Shown piece by piece: positions 10,027-21,499 of a stretch of DNA of 64,000 nucleotides. The notes beneath the pieces were generated by a model, which saw nothing but the letters and a program-made list of their open reading frames with translations, was not told the DNA's origin and did no database searches. The translations under genes and the position numbers were made by a program. The stretch covers positions 2,294,001 through 2,358,000 of the forward strand of contig CM035311.1 in NCBI GenBank assembly GCA_002900995.3. The letters are read 5' to 3'. Origin of the DNA: Ganoderma boninense (taxonomy: Eukaryota > Basidiomycota > Agaricomycetes > Polyporales > Polyporaceae). Positions within the stretch are counted from its first letter, which is position 1. Each line of letters begins with the position of its first letter.

Positions 10027-12590
10027 CTACCGACCCGCTACGACGCGCGCCGAATCATCTCCAACCCCGTTCGCCTGTCCCCCGCCACCCATGATCCCCG
10101 CGACCGTTCGCTGCATGTCTGTCCACTCCGACTCCCTTGGCAGTGCCATGTCCCCGATGTCGTAAATATACAGCCTGCCGTCGCTGCCCCCCAGCGCAGC
10201 TCTCCGTCCGTCCTTCCGTTCCCAGCGCAGCTTATTCAGTGCACGCCCAGTGCCCACACTCGTGGACACCACGGGCACCTAGCGACCGCAAGCGGCAGAA
10301 GTCAGCATGACATTTCATACACGGCACGATGGCGCGAGCGGAGCTGAGGTCCGCCCGAAAAGCTCCAAAACAGACGCACCTCCGTGTCGTGATTCAGGTT
10401 CCAGAGGTCGAACTTGCCGGCCCCGTCGACGGTGCCAAACAGTGCAGGATGCGTCGGGTGCCACTTGACGTCGTACACGTAGTCGTCCGCCTCGTCGAAC
10501 GAGTACAGCGGCGGCACATGGGTGACCGCCGTCGACGGCTTTGCGAGCGACCGCGCGCGCCAGAGCTTCACCGTCCAGTCGACAGAGCACGACAGGAACA
10601 GATCCGAAAAGTCCACTGGTCCCACGAGCGGGTGGAAATGCAGCCCCATGACCGGCCCCGAATGACCCTTGTAGACATCGTACTGGTTTAAGCCGGCTTT
10701 CGCGCCTGCACGGTCGTAGCGATTTGCCTGATACACGTTGCCTTCTTCCGTTCCGACCCAGAACGTCGTCGTCTCGTTGTCCGGGAAGTTCAGGGACGTG
10801 ATGGACACCTCGCTTGTCTTGTTGTGCCCCGCATGAACGAGCTCAAGCGTTTCCTGCATTCAGTTCTTGTCAGCATCCCGTCTCACCCTGTCAAGCGACG
10901 AATGTCGTGATGACTTACCTGAGGTTGCGCCAGCATGTCGACCAGCCAGCTGCACACGGTACCATCGGTGCTACTCGTAATCAAGTTATGCGCGTTCTGT
11001 GTTCCCACCATTTGCATCGCATACACCGGGTGCGTATGTCCAGCAGCAGACAACGGCGTCTTGAGGACAGGTAAATGTTTCGACCGCGTATCCCAGAGCA
11101 AGATTTGTCCGGAGTATGTACCACCGAATATTAGATTGGAGTGGAACGGCGAGAATGTCACCGACAACACGTCTGACTGCGACATGTTAGCCATTCCGCG
11201 GTGCTATTAGGCGATCACAAAATTTCAATACCTGTGAGTGGAAGACAAATTCTGGTCGCTCCAGTAGATGGAGGTTCCAGACCGCAACAATGCCGTCGGG
11301 CTCATTCAGTGCAGCCGGATTCTTGTTGTATGATGCGCAGCTGAGTTCGGGGTACTATGGCAGGCCGCTTAACCTTCTTGTACAGACATCTGTGATGAAG
11401 AACCAGCAGCTGACCTTGGGTGACCAGTCAATATCCGTGATTGACCGGTTCTTCCCATATCCCTCGTCGTAAAATGCACACACGTTCTTGATCCTCCCTT
11501 CCGATGCCTCCCTGAGGAAGAAGGATGAGCCAAGTAGGAAGCTCCTGCTGTGAATGCACATACGTTCCACTTTCTGCTCCAATGGTATAGTCGCGAATGT
11601 AGTCATAGTTGTCGTTCAGTGCTCTTTGGATGATCTTGGTAGACTGCTCGACGAAATCCAAGAATTCCGGTGCCGAGAAAATACTCAGTTTCTCGTCTTC
11701 CGTCATCTCTGCGAAACAGTTAGCCAACCGACCCCAAAATTCACCATGTGAACCTATACGTACCTCGGATTTCCTGCGCAATCTCCTCATCCAGCTGTTT
11801 ACTCTCAGCCTCCAGCTCCTGCTCATGGGCTAACCGTTCCGCCTCTGCTGCCTCTCGCTCGCGCAATATCCGTTCCCGGATCTCCTCTTCATTGACAGCG
11901 ACGGGTTCAGTCTCAATCTCCATAGTCTGGACCTCTTTGTTGTAGATGACACGTTCCTGTGATTGTCCTCCATGAACAGACTCGAACATTTGTAAAGCAT
12001 CCGCACACGAACCCTCTGTGGCAACTCGAAGAGTTCCTGCTCTATGTCTATGAGGTCCGGCACTATCCGGGGTGTCATCTCCCTGACAAGGTTGCGGCAT
12101 GATTATCATGGCTTTCAATAGATCCAACAGAAGGAACACACCGTTCAATGAGATTCTCTGTTGCACCGTTCTGTGATTGAATGAGGGTCGTCCCCAGACT
12201 GTATCTGTCTGAGGGAACATCGCTTTGCCTGCTCAAACGTCCAGAAATCACAGAGGAGGTCCCGGGTAGCGTTGCTTGGCCGAGTGCAGGTGTCCCTGGT
12301 ACCGAGGAAATTGGAGTGTCCATCGCGCTGACAGCCTCCCCGCGGCTGCTTGACCCGATCAGAGCATTCACCAGGTCGTCGACATCCCTGCGCGGACCAG
12401 AGGGACCGCTTCCACCCTAGGAGACATGAGAGATACGGTTTCAGCATCCTGAATGGAGGGTACAAGAGTGGATGCACACCTCGGAGACTCGCCGCTCCGC
12501 GTCTGCTTTCTGACGTTCCGCTCGTGCTTTCCGCAGCTCTGCGAGTTTCGCTCGTTTGGCCTCAATCTCGGCTCTGCGCTTCTCGGACAT
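10027..12590 (-). CDS. Cytoplasmic dynein intermediate chain (WD40)
   Basis: The protein links the dynein heavy chain to light chains and dynactin, driving minus-end transport and nuclear migration in hyphae. The start at 12590 gives [20 protein letters not shown], the hallmark N-terminal helix that binds dynactin p150. A serine-rich linker follows. A light-chain-binding-like motif [10 protein letters not shown] and a charged coiled segment ([20 protein letters not shown]) come next. The C-terminal half has WD repeats, for example [45 protein letters not shown] and [12 protein letters not shown]. Several short introns interrupt the gene. The stop is TAG at 10027-10029. The gene diverges from SEN2 with 217 bases between starts. 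Identity is firm; some inner exon borders were not checked base by base. Confidence 0.94.
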
Positions 12591-12807
12591 TGTGGTGTCG
12601 TAAGATTCTTAGACCTATGGTATAGAGCAAAAAAGAGGGGCAGAGAGCGAAGGATGCAAGGTGGGGTGCAGGAGGAAGATGATGCTGTGGCGCACGAGTC
12701 CGAGTCGACGCGTCTCGATACCGACGCGCCTCGGCGCCTTGACTGCCCGCATTGGCCATCGTCCTGTCTCCCATCCTGACTCCCCTCTTCCTGCCCCTAC
12801 CCTTTCC

Positions 12808-14216
12808 ATGGCCTCGAATCGCAGCAAGGGCTCTCAAAAGAGCGGTGCACGCCGCGCTGAGAACAACAGGATCTATGCCCATCCACTCCCTCTCGTCTTC
12901 TCCACTCCTGACTCGGGCAGCAAGCTCGGATTCGGCCATGTCCTCGGTCTCTTCGGTCTCTCCCGCATGAGGATAGACAACCCTCACTGCGAAGGCGTGT
13001 TCGATCCGGCGACGCGCTCCGTTTGGATAACGAACGAAAGGGACTCCGCGATCCTCTGGCGGAGGGGCTTCTTCGGCAAAGGCGACCTGTCCAGGAGCGA
13101 ACCTTCATGGCTTGCGAGGCAGACCAGTGCCCGAAAAGCGGCTGGAAAATGTGCGTCGTAAATCGACAAGTGGGCTCTATTCAACACTTGTCTAATGTGT
13201 TCATCCGCACAGACATGACCGCCGAAGAAGTTCGCGAGAAGCGCAGGGCGGAACGAAAACAATTCAAGATGGATCGTGCTGCTGCCATTGCAAAGGCCGC
13301 AGCCGAGGCTGAGGCTGCGTTCGCAGAGGGTCGAGAAGCGGCCCCCACCGTTATTCCATCCGGCGCGACATGGAAACCTCAGGAGCCCAATGAACCCGTC
13401 GAGCTTCCCGAAGAGCCTCCTGAAGGCGATGACGACGATGCAGACGAGGAGCTGGAGCCTCTTGAAGGTGTTGAGCACCTCCAACTGACCTTGCAAGAAG
13501 CCTTCTTCCTCATCTGGAACCTGGATTGTCTCACCGTTCTCGATCCCCATACGGTACATTGCATGTCGCTCAGTCCAATATACAGTCTAATTTCTCGTTC
13601 GATGGTAGAGTGAACCTCTCAGCATGAAGGATATTTGGAAGGCATTCCAGGCTATCCATTGCGTACCACCTGAGCTCCCAATATACGCCAATCGATTCGA
13701 CAACCCATTCCTGGTGAACTACGCCGCATACCACTACTATCGTTCCCTTGGGTGGGTGGTGAAGGGTGGCATCAAGTTCTGCGTCGATCTGCTTTTGTAT
13801 AAGCGTGGTCCTGTTTTCCACCATGCGGAGTGCGTGTCCACTTTTCCAACGTAAGACTTCCTAGCTCAGAGGATCCTGCAGGTTCGGGGTCGTCGTGATT
13901 CCAGTGTACGAGGATCCCGCGGACCAGGAGTCGTCGCCATTCAACCTTCCGAACGCCAATTCCTTTTCTTGGACGTGGCTCAGCACAGTCAACCGTGTCA
14001 ACTCTCAGGTCCAGAAGGTGTGTACTCCTCTTGGGCAGAATTTGGTCTGCAAACTAACTTGGCACGGTTTTCCAGACCCTCATCCTAACCTACGTCACGA
14101 TCCCCGCCTCGTCGCGCATCTCTCCTGACCTTTTGTCCTCGCCGGCATGTCTGGCACATTACTCTGTCAGGGACGTCGTTCTACGACGATTCATTCCCGC
14201 ACGGATGCGAGACTAG
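12808..14216 (+). CDS. SEN2: tRNA-splicing endonuclease catalytic subunit SEN2
   Basis: The enzyme cleaves the 5' splice site of pre-tRNA introns as part of the SEN heterotetramer. The start [18 protein letters not shown] is at 12808. Two N-terminal signatures are [13 protein letters not shown] and [19 protein letters not shown] lysine/alanine-rich charged linker follows. The endonuclease domain contains [20 protein letters not shown] and [20 protein letters not shown], supplying the tyrosine and histidine context of the catalytic triad. The end reads [17 protein letters not shown] and then TAG. Introns were placed near 13149-13212, 13555-13608, 13828-13882 and 14017-14076. A tiny gap separates it from the divergent dynein gene. 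Confidence 0.95.
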
Positions 14217-14623
14217 ACCCCTTGCCTCGGGATGTATCGCGTTTTCCGCCGTTCCTGTATTGTAGAGCACTTACAACAATATTACGTCGCACATGAGGCG
14301 TGCATCAGACTATGAATCAAAGGATCGCTACAGTCGGCGTTAGGGGAGGCCAATAAGGATATATGTGCAGGGTCATTGAGAAGTAAATCATAGCATACAG
14401 CAAGACCAACGAATATCAAGGTATTTTACCAGCAGCCGAAGTAGATGCGACCCTAAACAGGTGTGGACATCCCGGGCCACGGTGGTAAACGGGCGAAAGG
14501 CGGTGCTGAGCGAGGACTGAAAGAATGGGATAAGGTGGTGGGACCCGAGCGCACTGAAACCGAGGGCGCAAGAGCGGCAAAACGTTCCACCTACAACCGG
14601 CGACCGACGAGGAAAACAATAAG
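14217..14623. other. Convergent 3' region between SEN2 and the SAC3-domain gene
   Basis: These 407 bases lie between two convergent stop codons. They should hold both 3' untranslated regions. No gene or repeat was recognised. Confidence 0.5.
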
Positions 14624-16737
14624 TCAGACGGCGCCCTTGATCTGCACCTTCCGGTACTTCTCCTCGAATACCGACGCAAGCGGCGCGCCGGCAGGCTTGC
14701 AATCGAGCACCTTCTCCATGTCTGGGCTATTCGGGTTCTGAAAGAAGCCCGCGCGGTGTTCGGTAAGGAATTCCCGAGCGGTCGCCAGTGTTTCGAATGC
14801 AAGTTCGTTCTGGATAAATGAAAGCTGCAGTGTCCGGTACCTGAAGTGAGGACAACGCATCAGCACCGATGTCATGTTCCTGTCGGGGGAAGCATCTCGG
14901 ACACCTATATGCCATATGCGGGGTCCGAGGACGAAAGGGTAGTCGCCATAGACCCGCCGAGGAATGGAAGGTAGGAAGAGGGAGTGAAGGAAGGAGTGTA
15001 AGGAGGGGAATGTGGCAAGGGAGGAACTCACGCTTTTGTCATGACCATGAGTGCGCGTATCCTCTCCCTATCAATGAAGTGATCCATGATGTAGGCTCCC
15101 ATGTTCGGAGCGTTGAGATACAAGTCAAAAAGGGCATGGTAGTTCCCCATCGCCACCGCACGTTGGACACCAAGGGCATGTCGCACGGCGGGATCGGATT
15201 TCTGTCGTTGAGTTAGCTGACCTACGTACAAATTCAGATCTTTATGGAAGCATGCCAAAGTTTTTGTCGGCAGTCAGCGGTATGATGGGCCGCAGACGGA
15301 GGAAGTGAACACACCACTGCGGTTCCGGCCGTGGAGCAGCATAAGTATTCGATATGCCGTGAACTCTTCGACCTTTCCAGGGATGCCGAGCTCATAGAGG
15401 TTCCGGAGCATGGCTTGGCATTGGTTGTACTCCACCATATCGCCCTAATGTGCGCAGCGCGTCCATCGCACGTCGGTGAACGTCAGCTTAGATCCACAAA
15501 AACCGACGGAACGGCCAAAGAAGGTAGCGGTTGGGAGAAGACATACCACTTCGAGCGCCATGCGTGCATGGATCTCATAGACTGTCACGGTGAAGTCGTT
15601 CTTGATGCGTTGCACCTGCGAGAAAACAATAGAGTGCGAACGTCTTGCTGTCAGCACACCCGCCGCGAGAAGAGAAAGAGGCGCACGGTAAGGTCCTGCC
15701 GTAAACTCTTGAACTGCGAACATATCCAATTGTACGTGGCCTTCTCGCGCCACTTCTTCTTGAGCTGGTCCAATGTCTCCTGGAGAACGTGATAGGGACG
15801 TATTTGTTCTGGTTTGGGTTCCTTCCGGGACGAAGTACAGGGTAGGGAAATTACGGGGAATGCGAAAGAAGGTCAAGCGACATCCCAGAGCATGTCATAC
15901 CCGGATGACGCAACTCACAGAAGTCAACCGTAGATAATCCTTAAAGATCTCAGTGGAGGTTCCAACAATAGTATAGCGATCCCAGTTAGGCACATTCTGT
16001 GGACCGTCAGCAGGCGTCAGCAAAAGCCTCAAACAGCGGCCCAGGCGAGACTCACGGGATCCGCCTCGGGTTCGTCGGCCGCGTCATAGGCGGCCGGCGT
16101 GCCAGACCGAGATTTGAAGAGGTGGGTGTTAGCGTGCGAGCCGTAAGAGGAAGAGGAACTGTGGTTGCCATTGCTGAACGAACGCGAACTTTTCTGCCGT
16201 TCGATCTCGTGCTCTCGTTGAAAACGTGCGGCTCTGCGGTTCAGCGCGGCGATGTCATCAGGGTCGAACATAGTCGACGAGGCTGCCTTCCCTCCGGATG
16301 TTTTCTTGCTCTTCTTGTTGCTTGCATGGCCACCGTCGTGTCTGAAGACGACGGCCTCAGCATCGCCGGGGACAGCACGGCGGCAGAGAGAGACCACTCA
16401 CGACTTGCGCTTGAGACTCGTCGAGGTTAAAGTGGGTGGGGGTTTTGGGAGCAGGCTCCACACCGTTTTTAAGCCGTAAACCGTCAAAAGTGCTCATGGA
16501 TGGAGTTCTTACCTCTTGAGTTGTGTCCCCGCCCAGTCTGTCGTCCATAGCGTCTTGGCCGCGAAAGAATCAGCAATCACCTGTTTTAATTCTGCTTGCG
16601 CTTCTGCCTTGTTCGAATCCGTCATTTGACCCAAACACTTGGCAACCCATTCTCTGAAGATGGGTGAGCATGGAAGTGGAAGGGACCGGTGGACGATGAT
16701 CATACTTAAGTTGTGGTGGCCAGCTTTCGGAAGACAT
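14624..16737 (-). CDS. THP3: SAC3/GANP-domain protein, LENG8/Thp3-like
   Basis: Proteins of this family (yeast Thp3, human LENG8) act in the nucleus in mRNA maturation and transcription elongation with a CSN12-type partner. The start MSSESWPPQLK is at 16737. The middle has ASTMFDPDDIAALNRRAARF followed by a low-complexity SSS/NG stretch. The SAC3 domain then shows LTVQRIKNDFTVTVYEIHAR, a segment with YELGIPGKVEEFTAY, and AVAMGNYHALFDLYLNAPN with MDHFIDRERIRALMVM. The tail reads YRTLQLSFIQNELAFETL and ends KYRKVQIKGAV. The gene is broken by many short introns. Assignment to LENG8/Thp3 rather than the SAC3 export factor rests on the helix order and on the GNYHALF motif. Confidence 0.88.
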
Positions 16738-17157
16738 GATTTCGAAAAGTCGTTAAGGTGGCCTTGATGTCTAACGCAAGCAAGTAAGAGAGAGACGAGA
16801 GAGAGACGGACGTCGTTGAGGAACGAGGCTGACAACCGGCCCAAGCGAGTCCCTCCGACCACCCTTCCCCGCGCTGACAAGCCCAAAAATGGGCATGGCG
16901 TTGGTTAATTTAACACTTATTTATTACAGATAGCCTTCAAGCGACGGCGCCTGCCTCGGAGCATTTCTGACCGCAGTACAAAACTTTGCAGCACACAATA
17001 AGTAAGCCCGGAGAGCCATTATCGCATTACTGATTTACCGGTAAGAAAGGCTCAAAGTTAATGGTATGCGAAAAGAACGGTCCGATTTGCTCTCGACTAT
17101 GCACACGGACGTCCCCAACGACCTCCAGGCAGGCTACAATACTCTACTCTAAGTTGC
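16738..17157. other. Intergenic, 420 bases
   Basis: The stretch lies upstream of the SAC3-domain gene and downstream of the cytochrome c1 stop, so it should contain the former's promoter. The part at 16900-16930 is A/T-rich. No gene or repeat was recognised. Confidence 0.45.
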
Positions 17158-18512
17158 TCAGTGCTTGCTCGCAGGGGGGTTGTATTCTGTAACAAGGCCG
17201 TTAACGGAGCCATGATAAAATGAACGCTTAAAGGTACTCACGAATCTTCCTCGTCTTCACAACAGACCACTTGAACCGCTTGATGTACAAGCTGATGGCG
17301 GTCAAGGCGGAGAACAGGATGACGGCCTTGAGACCCGCCTTCTTGCGCTCGTCGTGCTCAGGCTCCGCGGCCCAGTTCAGGAACGTGGAGACATCCTTAG
17401 CCATCTGGGAAGTGGTGGCGGGAGTACCTATCCATGAAACACGGTCAGGCACGCGAAATCGATGCGATCCCGTCTTTGACTAACCATCATCATACTCTAC
17501 GAGGCCGTCGAAGAGAACACGCGCCATAGAAATGGCGTTACCGGGGAAGTACGGGTTGTAGTTCATACCCTCACGAATCTCGAAACCAGCAGGGGGGTCC
17601 CTGTAGCCAGTCAGGAGCGAGAAGATGTAGTCCTGCAAGACACGTCCAACGTTAGGTATCAGAACCTCTGCAAGCCAACACATGCAATGATAACTACATA
17701 CCGCACCACCATGGCGAGCCTTGACGATCAGACTCAAGTCGGGAGGGAGCGCACCCTGGTTGCTGGCACGCGAAGCCTCCTCGTTCGGGTAGGGGGCGGG
17801 CATATAGTCGGAAAGCTTACCGGGGCGCTGGAACATCTCGCCCTGGTCGTTGGGACCGTCCTCGTACTCGATCTCCTCGGCCATGGCCTTGACCTCGTCG
17901 ACGGTGTGGGAGACACCAACCAGATTGCGCCAGGCAATGCGGTCCAGAGAGTGGCAGGCCGCGCAGACCTCGCGGTAGACCTGGTATCCTCTCCGGATGC
18001 TTTGGAGGGCGCATCAGAACTTCATTACATAGTCGTGACGCGAAGCGGAGACAGCTACCTAGCGTGGTCGAAAGAGTCAAACCATCCTGAGTGGGACCAC
18101 GGGTAGTGGGCGGGGTGGAGGCCCTCCTCGGCCGGAGAGTTGGCGTGAACCTCGCCGAGGAACGGGAGGGTGCCGTAGAGGTTGGCGTACCACGCGACGG
18201 AGCCCACAGTCAAGAGGGTCGCAGAGGCAAGGGTAGCGCGAGAGTTGACGAACGACTACAGAAAACCCGGTCAAAATCAGAACCCAACTCGCCTGCGAGC
18301 ACTACATGCTCTTCGCACCTCAAACGCGCCAGAGGAAGTGGAGGAGGTGGAGGCAAAACGGACACGCTGTTGGAGGCGTTAGCGTGACACTGGAGCTGAA
18401 AAGACGAGAAAGAGCGCACCGGAAGGGAACGCGCGGCGTTGAGGGTGGTGGAGCGTGCCCCCTGGAGGGCCGCGACGTTCTTCAGGGCACCCGCGGGGAG
18501 CCTGGTGAGCAT
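17158..18512 (-). CDS. CYT1: Cytochrome c1, heme protein of respiratory complex III
   Basis: The protein carries electrons from the Rieske centre to cytochrome c at the mitochondrial inner membrane. The N-terminus [20 protein letters not shown] is a basic, serine-rich presequence, and a second sorting segment [20 protein letters not shown] follows. The heme-binding CXXCH is seen in [19 protein letters not shown]. The family segments [18 protein letters not shown] and [19 protein letters not shown] follow. The C-terminal anchor is [20 protein letters not shown], and the protein ends [14 protein letters not shown]. The last exon (17158 to about 17189) supplies QYNPPASKH. Several short introns are present. 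The start at 18512 was chosen because it opens the presequence in frame. Confidence 0.96.
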
Positions 18513-19124
18513 TTTGGGGATGAGCACAAGTCGGAGGACGACGACGCGGATATTCGAGAGTGCAAGCAGACCCGGCGTCAACCTGGCGCACAGGGAGCCC
18601 GGGCGAACCCGGATGCCTCTCCCGACAAATCACAGCCAGCCGTTTTGTCCCCGCACAACCCCGGACTCGGTCGGGGCTCGGCCCGTTCCCGCCCAAAGAG
18701 GCCGTCGGCAGACGGCGCGGAACCAGAACGGCACTCGAGACGCCCGCTCGCCACGCTCATCTCATCTTGCGGGCTTGGTTTCGACCAAGTTTGCCAGTCG
18801 CAGCAGCGGACATGTCGGCATGTCAGATTTCCTCTCGTGGTGGAGTTGTTGAGCCACAGAAGCCGCAGACTCAATTTCACGCATTGCCACACATGGGACA
18901 TAATGAAAATGAGAGCAAGATAGAGTGAAAATATCTCGAGATACCGCAAGGCCTCCATACGTGTCGTAGCTGTCATGTACTCGGTAGCCATGTCCGATAG
19001 ATCGTCCTAAAGTAATGGTACACGCGAGGATCAGGATCATACAGGGTAGTAGGGGGGCCGAGGAAAGGAGGCAGAATCAGAGTCGTAAGGACACGCCCGA
19101 ACCGGCAGGCCCTGTCGTACGACT
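18513..19124. other. Intergenic, 612 bases
   Basis: The stretch lies upstream of the cytochrome c1 gene and downstream of the small CYSTM-like gene. It should contain the CYT1 promoter. Open frames here are overlapping on both strands and have no recognisable similarity. Confidence 0.4.
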
Positions 19125-19604
19125 CTAGAACAAGCAATCACAGCACAGTTCTAACACGCAGAGGACGCCCAGTCAATGCCACACGCACAGACTAGCAAGT
19201 AGCTCAGGAAGAACGCACCTTCAGCGCAGCAGCACAGACACATTCCGGCTAGACAGGCGCAGCAAGTATCCGATCCGCCACCCTTGTCTTGCTGTTGTCT
19301 GTGGAACCCCCTGTTGTGAGAATGCCGCACAAACACAGAACATGACGGCATTACGTACACGTACACTGTCTGGGGAGGCGGCTGGGGCTGGTAAGGTTGG
19401 CCATAAGGCTGGCCGTAGGGCTGTTGGCCGTATGCCTGCTGTGGCTGCTGGGGGTAATAACCGCCTTGGCCGGGAGGGGGGCCTATCATAGCCAAGAACG
19501 TCACACCGGGTCGTGCAGAAGAGTGCGCATAGGGAAGCGGGCATACCTTGAGGAGGGTAGTACTGCTGCTGCTGACCGCCGCCGTAGTAGTCTCTGTTGG
19601 ACAT
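19125..19604 (-). CDS. Small proline/glutamine/tyrosine-rich protein with CYSTM-like cysteine-rich tail
   Basis: The start at 19604 gives MSNRDYYGGGQQQQYYPPQ. The next exon continues GPPPGQGGYYPQQPQQAYGQ and further GQPY repeats ending PPPQTVYV. A third exon gives RQQQDKGGGSDTCCACLAGM and CLCCCAEE, and the last gives LCCDCLF then TAG at 19125-19127. A flexible Q/Y/P-rich head with a short cysteine-rich C-terminal segment matches the CYSTM (cysteine-rich, membrane-associated, stress-tolerance) architecture. Such proteins are small tail-inserted membrane proteins induced by stress in eukaryotes. The joins keep frame. The role in this organism is inference. A TATA box lies about 63 bases upstream. 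Confidence 0.85.
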
Positions 19605-19666
19605 GACGGAGAGAGTTGGAGGGTGTGCGTAGAAGGGAAGGCGGGATACGGCCGCTATGCAACGGT

Positions 19667-19673
19667 CTTTATA
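19667..19673 (-). promoter_or_regulatory. TATA box of the CYSTM-like gene
   Basis: On the minus strand the sequence reads TATAAAG, 63 bases upstream of the ATG at 19604. Position and sequence fit a strong core promoter, which suits a stress-inducible gene. Confidence 0.6.
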
Positions 19674-20434
19674 ATAGGAGGCGCACGTGACGGAGGCAGC
19701 CGCACTTCTCGGGCGCGCGGCGGGCCACTGCCCACAGCACAGCACACAGCGACGGCAGACTCGGACATGCATCTCCCCCTCCTTCCTCCCTGACTCCCCC
19801 GCTCTGACCAATCTCGCCCGTACTGTCCTCAGCAAGGCCCTGGGGGCTCGACAGCTGGCCTGTGCTCACTACTACTCCGGAGTCCGCAGCACCAAACCTG
19901 TGCTATAGCCTGAGGACACCCGGGCTTCGAGGCATAGCCCCTCCACTATTCCGAGCATTCGCGCAGCGCACACAGTTGGGGCGCCCACTGGCACATATCT
20001 CGCTGAATATCCCGCCGGCTGTCCGACGCCTGCATGCCGCCACGTTGTGATGGACATCATAGCACTAGATGGGCATACCATCGGAGGTAGCGAACTTGAC
20101 CTGTGTGCGACCTCAAAACGCCGTACGCGTGTGTACGTCAGATGGATGAAAGACCGTTTCTGTGGCCTCCCGTATTGTACAACCTCGTCCCCGCGGTGGC
20201 AGTCTTCTGAACACTGTCCTCTTCTCGTAGGTTCGGGGTCGGACTGCGGAGCTACCGACCCACTGGTCGATAGGTAGGCATTGAAAGGCTTACCATGAGC
20301 AACTTACGCTATCGCCTTTAAACTCTCATGCACCGTCTGGCTTTGCATTCCGGCGCGCGTTTCCCATCCTCCGAGTCTTTCTCGCTTGTGACAGCTCATC
20401 TGAAAGGGCCGTTTGCGGCAGAATATGGGATTCC

Positions 20435-20890
20435 CCGCCTGGCCAGCTATGGCTACGGCCATAGCTGCGAAAAGGGTTTCTCGCCCTTTTACCGAGAACC
20501 TCCTTCCGGCAGCCGAGGGCGGCGCCTCCGGGTTGATCCCGCTCGGCGCCTTTTCTTCCCCGCCACCCCTATCAGCTAGTTCCTGCCCATTCCCCTTGCT
20601 TTCTGGGATCCAGCCGTAACTCAACGAAACAGAACGTTAGAAACTTTACCGGAATTTTTAGGGGAAGTAGTGCAGGAGGGAGTGACTTTGCGCTCCTTGC
20701 CGCACTCCGTGGCAGTGTTCCGCAGACGGCTGAGGGCGTTTCGCCGTTTTCTCAATCCTCTCGATAGGCGACTTAGCGGACTTCAAGCGGGGTCCAAGCG
20801 ACCATCATAGCTGGCTATGGCTATGGCTATGGCCGTAGCCATAGCTGGCTATGGCTATGGCTATGGCCGTAGCCATAGCTGGCCAGGCGG
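20435..20890. repeat. Inverted-repeat block with inner hairpin, possible MITE
   Basis: Bases 20435-20457 and 20868-20890 are 23-base perfect inverted copies of each other (CCGCCTGGCCAGCTATGGC then TACG), about 410 bases apart. The left copy also forms its own perfect hairpin, with 9-base arms at 20445-20453 and 20458-20466 around TACG. The right copy runs into a tandem repeat. Terminal inversion, small size and lack of coding suggest a non-autonomous transposable element, but I found no clear target-site duplication. Confidence 0.55.
20807..20884. repeat. 34-base tandem repeat, 2.3 copies
   Basis: Bases 20807-20840 and 20841-20874 are identical 34-base units, followed by ten more bases of a third. 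Inside each unit the hexamer GGCTAT recurs, and the unit ends with a GGCCGTAGCC segment complementary to earlier parts, so each unit can fold. It is not inside a recognised gene. Confidence 0.85.
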
Positions 20891-21499
20891 TGAATCTACC
20901 GTCCCCGTTTGCGGTGAATGCCGGACGAGCGGAAACCGGCAAGCACACTGGCACGGATCGGCACGACAGAAGCGGGCGTGGTGAGTGAATTCGAAGTAAA
21001 CGAACGCCACAAAGCATATGGTGTCGATACATGATGGTCCCTCCGCGAATGTGGACCTACAGGCTACAGTGTACAAGTGGAGAAGGGTCGGAATTACTCT
21101 ATACGGCATACGTAAATCGTCCTTGGGGAGGGAACAAAGCGAACAATCGGGCGTCCAAGGAGGCATTAGCGTAGAACAAAGGTTGCTAACGGAACGACGA
21201 ACGAAACGAAACGAACAAAACGAATAATCGAAGTGCGGCGCTACTCAAACAATGGGTCCAACAAACAAGACCAACAATGGATCTAAAATAATGAGACCCA
21301 GCGGAGCGCCTACGGTATGGGTCCCGAGTCACTGTCAAGTACAACAACCATCGAGTACAACAACCAGATCGTCGATCGCGTGGAGCATGTATGCAGTGTT
21401 TGTGTGTCTGTGTCTGATCTGTCGCGTGCGTGTGCGGAAGAGAGGGTTATCACAGCGAGCGCGGGGGCGGCCCGATCCTTGATACGGGGGAGGGGTTCG

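Larger units (their letters stand above)
19605..21499. other. Intergenic 1.9 kb with repeat block
   Basis: No protein-coding gene was recognised. The stretch contains the CYSTM-like gene's promoter at its left end and a block of hairpins and 34-base tandem repeats at 20435-20890, listed separately. The right end may include the 3' untranslated region or a last exon of the velvet gene. Confidence 0.45.
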
